Assembly (NCBI RefSeq): GCF_004785645.1
Contig: NZ_SRPE01000011.1
Location: forward strand, 62,001-126,000
Direction of reading: 5' to 3'
From: Empedobacter tilapiae
GTDB taxonomy: Bacteria; Bacteroidota; Bacteroidia; Flavobacteriales; Weeksellaceae
Length of the DNA: 64,000 nucleotides
Part shown: positions 59,655 through 64,000 of the stretch, piece by piece
Numbering within the stretch: position 1 is the first letter of the stretch
Layout: every line of letters starts with the position of its first letter
The notes under the pieces: generated by a model
What the model was told of the DNA's origin: nothing
Seen by the model: only the letters and a program-made list of their open reading frames with translations
The model's database searches: none
Translations under genes and position numbers: made by a program

Positions 59655-60323
59655 TTATTTATTAATAATTTCTACAAGTTTAATAAGATCTGATTCTTTC
59701 TTTACATTTAGATTATTTGATTTAACGATAGATTCTACATCTTTACCAATTAAATTTCCAATTTTTTTGACAGAAGAAGGTATATTAAATAGTTTATCAT
59801 CAAAACCAAGCATTAACTTATCTTGCTTAAAGTAATTCTTTTTATTAGAAGCATTCAATCCGCTAGCACCCAAACCATCAGTATAATCTATTGCGTATTT
59901 CTTATAAAGAACTATTTTATCTTCTGGTGATGATAATACTTGTAAATATCTTGAAGTTAATTTATCATTTTCAATAAAATTGACCAATTTAAAAATCTTA
60001 GTATTATCAAAAACAATAATTTGGTTTGACATTCTATTCATTTTATATAAATATCCATCTCTTATATACTCAAAATCATCTAAGAAAGCATTATATCTTA
60101 ATTTTTCTTTTTCCTTGTAGCCACTTATACTTGCATTTCGAAAATCAGTATCAAAATACTCATCTTTTCTAGTATTAATTTCATTAAATTTGTTCATTTT
60201 CAAATCTGCAGAAATAGTATGAAGATTATATTCACTTAAAGTTCCACCTGGAGTTGCAGGCATTCCTTGCCCAAAAACGAATAGTGAGGCACAAAAAAGG
60301 AATGGTAAAATAAAATTTTTCAT
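59655..60323 (-). CDS. Secreted hypothetical protein, 222 aa
   Basis: A signal peptide ending near FVFGQG is followed by about 200 residues with strand-like segments (LRYNAFLDDFEYIRDGYLYKM and IIVFDNTKIFKLVNF). The C-terminal half is helical and Lys-rich. No Cys and no lipobox, so it is probably periplasmic or a barrel-less outer-membrane-associated protein. No family recognised. Confidence 0.72.
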   Translation of the reverse strand: MKNFILPFLFCASLFVFGQGMPATPGGTLSEYNLHTISADLKMNKFNEINTRKDEYFDTDFRNASISGYKEKEKLRYNAFLDDFEYIRDGYLYKMNRMSNQIIVFDNTKIFKLVNFIENDKLTSRYLQVLSSPEDKIVLYKKYAIDYTDGLGASGLNASNKKNYFKQDKLMLGFDDKLFNIPSSVKKIGNLIGKDVESIVKSNNLNVKKESDLIKLVEIINK

Positions 60324-60432
60324 ATTAATTAATTTTTATTAAATATAATAGAATATTTTTCATTAACTATTTAAAATTATACATTTATAGTAAAATTCTT
60401 TTTGTACATTTGATTATAAACTAATTATCATC

Positions 60433-60798
60433 ATGAAAAAAATAATGTTTGTAGGTGTTTTTGCTTTAGGCTTTTCAAGTTTATTTGCTCAGACACTTAG
60501 TTTAGAAAAAGAAGAAATTCAATTTGGAAATATAAAGTTGAATACAGATGTAACTTCTAAGATAAAAGTAACGAATACAGGTGATAAACCTTTAATACTT
60601 AAAAGTGTTGTTGGCTCTTGTGGCTGTACAGTTCCTGAATATCCTACAACTCCTATTGCTCCAGGAAGTTCTGCTAATATTACAGTTAAATATTCTAGTG
60701 GATCTGTTGCTGGAGATTTCAATAAATCTGTAACAATTACATCAAATGACCCTGCTTCTTCTCGTAAAATTTTTAGAATAAAAGGAAAAGCTGAATAA
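60433..60798 (+). CDS. DUF1573 domain protein
   Basis: The 121-residue exported protein (signal peptide to LFAQ) is one Ig-like DUF1573 domain: FGNIKLNTDVTSKIKVTNTGDKPL, VVGSCGCTVPEYPTTPIAPG and KSVTITSNDP. The two cysteines in SCGCT are conserved in the family. Role unknown; such domains occur in periplasmic or surface proteins of Bacteroidota. A TACATTTG -7 box lies 28 nt before the ATG. Confidence 0.92.
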   Translation: MKKIMFVGVFALGFSSLFAQTLSLEKEEIQFGNIKLNTDVTSKIKVTNTGDKPLILKSVVGSCGCTVPEYPTTPIAPGSSANITVKYSSGSVAGDFNKSVTITSNDPASSRKIFRIKGKAE

Positions 60799-60804
60799 TA
60801 TTAA

Positions 60805-60837
60805 AAAGAGTAAGTTACTTAACTTGCTCTTTTTTTT
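60805..60837. terminator. Terminator
   Basis: A 12-bp stem with one G-U pair (60805-60816 with 60821-60832), followed by T. It overlaps the 3' end of the convergent membrane gene. Confidence 0.8.
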
Positions 60838-62485
60838 CTTCCTTTAGAAAGTTATAAATATTCTCTTTTTGCTTCTTATTCATCTCTTTAAAATAAAATC
60901 CTTTTTTCACATCAGTCGAATCTATTTGTTGAGGGTAGCCATCATATATTAAATAAGAATTCAATGTGGTACGACTTATAGCAGGAACTTTTGTTGAATA
61001 AATCAAAGGATAATCTATTGGATAATTATAAGTTAAATTCCCTATTCTTTTACGAGAAAATTTGATTTCGTTGTAATTCGCAGGAATAAATATCTGTTTT
61101 AATTCTATTTTCCTTAGATAAGAAAAAGATCTAATATTATCTAAATGAAAAAATTTCGTCATAAAAGGAAAAACGATGAATATTACAATAAGAAATACAC
61201 AACAAAAACTTAATTCTTTAGAATATTTAACTACTAATTTTGTATTCAAAAAAATTAAAATAATCAATCCATCAATAACTAAAATATCTAATAAAAATCT
61301 GAATTGAGGTGAAAAGAATAACATTATCAATAACTTAATCCAACAACAAATTGTTAGTAATTGAAAAGTATATTTCTTTTTATAAAAACTTATTATAGTT
61401 GAAAAAATCATCAACATTAAAATAAGAATCATAATCAATGATCTACTTGAATTATAAAATAAAATTGCTTTTAAATATTCAAAAATATTCATTTCTCTAA
61501 CCTCTTCAAAAGTGTATGAATCTTTAAGCGGAATAAATTTTCCATTTTGACCTGATAATTCATATAATCTTTTTGGCGATGCCCAAGATAGACTCTCAAA
61601 AGAAGTGAAACCTAACGGAAATATAGGGTTTGCTGAAATTATGATTCCTTTGAAAATAAATAGAATTACTACAAAAAATATTAATAATAAATTTTTGTCT
61701 TTTAAATTTTTATATTCTTTATTTCTCAAATATTCAATTCCAAAAAACAATAATAACACAATACTTATTGGTTTTATTACAAATAAAATAGTTGCGTAAA
61801 ACAAATAATTTGACGTGTTATTTTCTAATTTAGAGTTTACATATTCGTGAATCAATAATATTGATAAGATAAATACAGGAAGATCTGGTGAAGGTGTATT
61901 CAAAAAAAATAAAAATAATGCATTAAAAAAAAGTAATTTATAATACTTATATTCAAAAATATACAAATTAAAAATTATAAATAGACTAAAATTTAAGCGA
62001 TAATAAATATCTAAACTCTCATTTACAGAAGCTTGTAATATATGCCAAAAACTATTTTGTGCAAGAATCCACTCAAAATTCGAAAGTCCTTTTACAAAAC
62101 CTGCATAATCTAACCATTTTATTGTTGGAACATAGTAACCAAAGTGATCTAAAATATATGGATATGTTACTGTAGTTAATAACCCGAAAAAACTAAACAC
62201 ATAAAAATATAACGATATGTTTCTCATTTTCTTGAAAGATTTCTTCAATTCATTTTTGTGATAAATCAATGAAATCAATGAAACTACGATTAAAATTATT
62301 TCATAAATATTATTTAAAGGAATAAAAAAAGCAGAAAGAAAACCTAATACTCCTACTCCAATCATTCCATTTAAGACAGTAAATGAAATTGAATAATTTA
62401 GTATAGGAAAGACTTTTTTAAAAATTAATCCAAATCCAAAAAAAAATAAAATCAGTAAAACTGATAAAACAGCTTGAACAATCAT
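60815..62485 (-). CDS. Large polytopic membrane protein (LIC_10190-like)
   Basis: The 556-residue protein has about 12 helices and a C-terminal extracytoplasmic part. The conserved segment DHFGYYVPTIKWLDYAGFVK, followed by SNFEWILAQNSFWHIL, resembles the LIC_10190 family of Bacteroidota and Leptospira and, distantly, GT-C-like membrane enzymes. Function is unknown, perhaps in envelope glycan assembly. Its ATG overlaps the stop of the metal regulator by one base (TAATG), so it is translated by coupling with it, an odd partnership. Confidence 0.75.
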   Translation of the reverse strand: MIVQAVLSVLLILFFFGFGLIFKKVFPILNYSISFTVLNGMIGVGVLGFLSAFFIPLNNIYEIILIVVSLISLIYHKNELKKSFKKMRNISLYFYVFSFFGLLTTVTYPYILDHFGYYVPTIKWLDYAGFVKGLSNFEWILAQNSFWHILQASVNESLDIYYRLNFSLFIIFNLYIFEYKYYKLLFFNALFLFFLNTPSPDLPVFILSILLIHEYVNSKLENNTSNYLFYATILFVIKPISIVLLLFFGIEYLRNKEYKNLKDKNLLLIFFVVILFIFKGIIISANPIFPLGFTSFESLSWASPKRLYELSGQNGKFIPLKDSYTFEEVREMNIFEYLKAILFYNSSRSLIMILILMLMIFSTIISFYKKKYTFQLLTICCWIKLLIMLFFSPQFRFLLDILVIDGLIILIFLNTKLVVKYSKELSFCCVFLIVIFIVFPFMTKFFHLDNIRSFSYLRKIELKQIFIPANYNEIKFSRKRIGNLTYNYPIDYPLIYSTKVPAISRTTLNSYLIYDGYPQQIDSTDVKKGFYFKEMNKKQKENIYNFLKEEKKEQVK

Positions 62486-63141
62486 TATTTACCTAATAAT
62501 CTTGATGTTACATGACTACTAAATGTTTCATTTATTTTGGTATCAACAAATTCTACAATCATTGTACCGTCAAAATCTTCTACTGAAATTATTTTTATTT
62601 TATTATTTAATTGAATATTCTTAGAATTTAAATATTTCAAAAATTCATCAGAAGAGCCTGTTACAGCACAAATCTCAACTAAATCGCCTTGTTTAAATTC
62701 TGATAACTTTTTATAATTTACTTGATCAAATCTTCCTTCTTTATCAGGAATAGGAGAACCATGAGGATCTAATTTAGGATAATTCAATAATTCATCCATT
62801 TTATCGAAAAAAATTGAACTTTGAATATGTTCTATTTGCTCAGCTATCTCATGAACTTGCTCCCAACCAAATCCCATTTTTTCCACTAAAAACATTTCGG
62901 TTAAACGATGTTTTCTTACAATTAAAGAAGCTTTTATTCGTCCTTTATCAGACAACCGAAGAGGTTTATATGACTCATAAATAACTAAATCTTTTTCAGC
63001 TAATTTTTTCATCATACTATTTACTGTAGGCATTTTTATTTCTAAATGCTTGCTTAAATCTTTCACGTTTACTTCTCCTTTACCATTTTTAGATAAGTGA
63101 AATAAAGCTTTTAAGTAATTTTCTTCGACCAATGAATTCAT
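62485..63141 (-). CDS. DtxR/MntR-family metal-dependent regulator
   Basis: The 218-residue repressor has a winged helix (VKDLSKHLEIKMPTVNSMMK and PLRLSDKGR). The dimerization/metal domain includes KHRLTEMFL and HEIAEQIEHIQSS, and a C-terminal FeoA-like SH3 domain follows. At the position of DtxR Cys102 it has Glu (EQIEH), as in MntR, while the N-terminal ligand position reads Asn (EENYLK). So Mn(II) or Fe(II) are both possible. It is divergent from a TonB-dependent receptor; an inverted repeat between them (63202-63217) is a probable operator. Confidence 0.93.
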   Translation of the reverse strand: MNSLVEENYLKALFHLSKNGKGEVNVKDLSKHLEIKMPTVNSMMKKLAEKDLVIYESYKPLRLSDKGRIKASLIVRKHRLTEMFLVEKMGFGWEQVHEIAEQIEHIQSSIFFDKMDELLNYPKLDPHGSPIPDKEGRFDQVNYKKLSEFKQGDLVEICAVTGSSDEFLKYLNSKNIQLNNKIKIISVEDFDGTMIVEFVDTKINETFSSHVTSRLLGK

Positions 63142-63184
63142 AGGAACAAATATAGTTGAAAGATTTATTTAAACATAAAAAGTG

Positions 63185-63211
63185 TTGTTTTAAATATTTT
63201 TGTTAGATTTG
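63185..63211 (+). promoter_or_regulatory. Promoter of the TonB-dependent receptor
   Basis: TTG (63185-63187), a 16-nt spacer and TAGATTTG (63204-63211). The -7 box is inside the inverted repeat. Confidence 0.5.
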
Positions 63212-63217
63212 TCTAAC
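63202..63217. promoter_or_regulatory. DtxR/MntR-type operator candidate
   Basis: GTTAGATTTGTCTAAC has two perfect 6-bp arms (GTTAGA/TCTAAC) and a 4-bp centre. It covers the -7 box of the receptor gene, 32 nt before its ATG, as expected for repression. Confidence 0.65.
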
Positions 63218-63248
63218 TTTTAAATTAAAAATAAAATAATATTAAAAC

Positions 63249-64000
63249 ATGAAGACGAAACTTTATTTACTTACTGTCTTAACCTCCATTCTATCTAATG
63301 CTCAAGAACAGAAAGATAGCATTAGCGTAAAAGATTCTTTTGAAAATTTGGATGAGATTGTTGTTACGGGAACAATGAAAGCTGTAAAAAAATCTGATAG
63401 TCCAGTTCCAATTGAAATCTATACGCCAAAATTTTTTCAAAAAAATCCAACTCCTTCATTGTTTGACGCTGTACAGTTAATAAATGGTGTTCAACCGCAA
63501 TTAAATTGTAACGTTTGCAATACAGGTGATATTCATATTAATGGAATGGAAGGTCCATATACCATGATTTTAATTGATGGAATGCCAATTGTTTCTTCTC
63601 TATCTACAGTTTATGGTTTGAGCGGAATTCCAAATTCTTTAGTTGAACGAATAGAAGTCGTAAAAGGACCAGCATCTTCCCTTTATGGAACAGAAGCCAT
63701 GGGCGGTATAATTAATGTAATTACAAAATCTCCAAAATCTGCTCCAAAATTATCTTTGGATGCTTTTACAACTTCTTGGTTGGAAACCAATCTTGATGGA
63801 GGATACAAATATAATATTGGACAAAAAGTAAATGGTTTATTTGGCTTTAATTACTTTAAATATGGTAATAAAAAAGATAAAAATAACGATGGTTTTACAG
63901 ATGTAACTCTACAAGATCGTATCACGTTATTTAATAAACTTGATTTTGAACGTCAAGAAAATAGAACAGCGTCTGTTGCTTTACGTTATTTATACGAAGA
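63249..64000 (+). CDS. TonB-dependent receptor, N-terminal part (runs off the right edge)
   Basis: The visible 250 residues comprise a signal peptide (ending SNAQ), a TonB-box-like stretch (NLDEIVVTGT) and the plug domain. The plug shows YTMILIDGMPIVSSLSTVYG and VERIEVVKGPASSLYGTEAM, then the first barrel strands. The plug carries an unusual CxxC, in LNCNVCNTGDIHINGMEG. There is no carboxypeptidase-like N-terminal domain, so this is a nutrient/metal receptor rather than a SusC. Its location beside a DtxR/MntR gene and an operator points to metal (Fe, Mn or a chelate) uptake. The 3' end is outside the window. Confidence 0.93.
   Translation, partial: MKTKLYLLTVLTSILSNAQEQKDSISVKDSFENLDEIVVTGTMKAVKKSDSPVPIEIYTPKFFQKNPTPSLFDAVQLINGVQPQLNCNVCNTGDIHINGMEGPYTMILIDGMPIVSSLSTVYGLSGIPNSLVERIEVVKGPASSLYGTEAMGGIINVITKSPKSAPKLSLDAFTTSWLETNLDGGYKYNIGQKVNGLFGFNYFKYGNKKDKNNDGFTDVTLQDRITLFNKLDFERQENRTASVALRYLYE

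Overview
The window reads as chromosomal DNA of a low-GC member of the Flavobacteriia (Bacteroidota), most likely Weeksellaceae and close to Empedobacter; the genus is my inference. The evidence is type IX secretion genes (porV, porU) beside gldJ, a T9SS-type C-terminal sorting domain on a secreted nuclease, LytS/LytTR signalling, promoters of the Bacteroidota type (TTG / TAnnTTTG) and AT-rich, Shine-Dalgarno-poor gene starts. I see no rRNA, tRNA, insertion sequence, prophage or CRISPR array. The gene order looks like ordinary, dense core chromosome.

Layout. 1-5.5 kb: the 5' end of a PAP2-type phosphatase gene, the tyrosine catabolism pair hmgA-hpd separated by a heptamer tandem repeat, an orphan gene, two mutually similar membrane proteins and an HMA metal-binding protein. 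5.7-11.4 kb: an outer-membrane barrel with a LytS/LytTR two-component pair, a second barrel, a uracil permease and peptidase E. 11.4-20 kb: a cluster of nested palindromes, an ABC-2 exporter, an alkyltransferase-like protein, a cold-shock protein, hemW, murI, rocD, OsmC and pirin. 20-31 kb: porV-porU facing gldJ, then a GNAT gene, murF, a protein that looks like an inactivated DUF922 protease and a T9SS-exported endonuclease I. 31-40.6 kb: transaldolase, an SDR, oligopeptidase B, membrane proteins, recQ-fmt and HU. 40.7-49.4 kb: an MFS transporter with a porin, acetyltransferases, an Rrf2/NAD(P)-reductase pair facing a Crp-type regulator, a DUF4241 protein and a lipoprotein. 49.4-60.8 kb: dsbD-tilS, a second Rrf2 regulator, aldehyde dehydrogenase, LysE, valS and a DUF1573 protein. 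60.8-64 kb: an MntR/DtxR-type regulator, translationally coupled to a large membrane protein and divergent from a TonB-dependent receptor that runs off the window.

How genes fit together. PorU and PorV process and release T9SS cargo, and the endonuclease I at 29.8 kb carries such a sorting signal. HmgA and Hpd are successive steps of tyrosine breakdown. The MFS carrier and porin form a two-membrane uptake route. The metal regulator has a clean inverted repeat lying over the -7 box of the receptor promoter.

Most striking signals. (1) About twenty genes have a TAnnTTTG-like -7 box 24-31 nt before the start codon, implying very short leaders; this box also decides several non-ATG starts. (2) Two 19-bp related operators flank the Rrf2 gene. 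(3) There is a DtxR-type operator/promoter overlap. (4) A multi-hairpin element lies upstream of pepE. (5) A 36-bp upstream element is duplicated. (6) A paralogous membrane-protein pair is of unknown function. (7) A 35-residue membrane microprotein gene is present. I did not find a clearly new multi-gene defence or mobile system.
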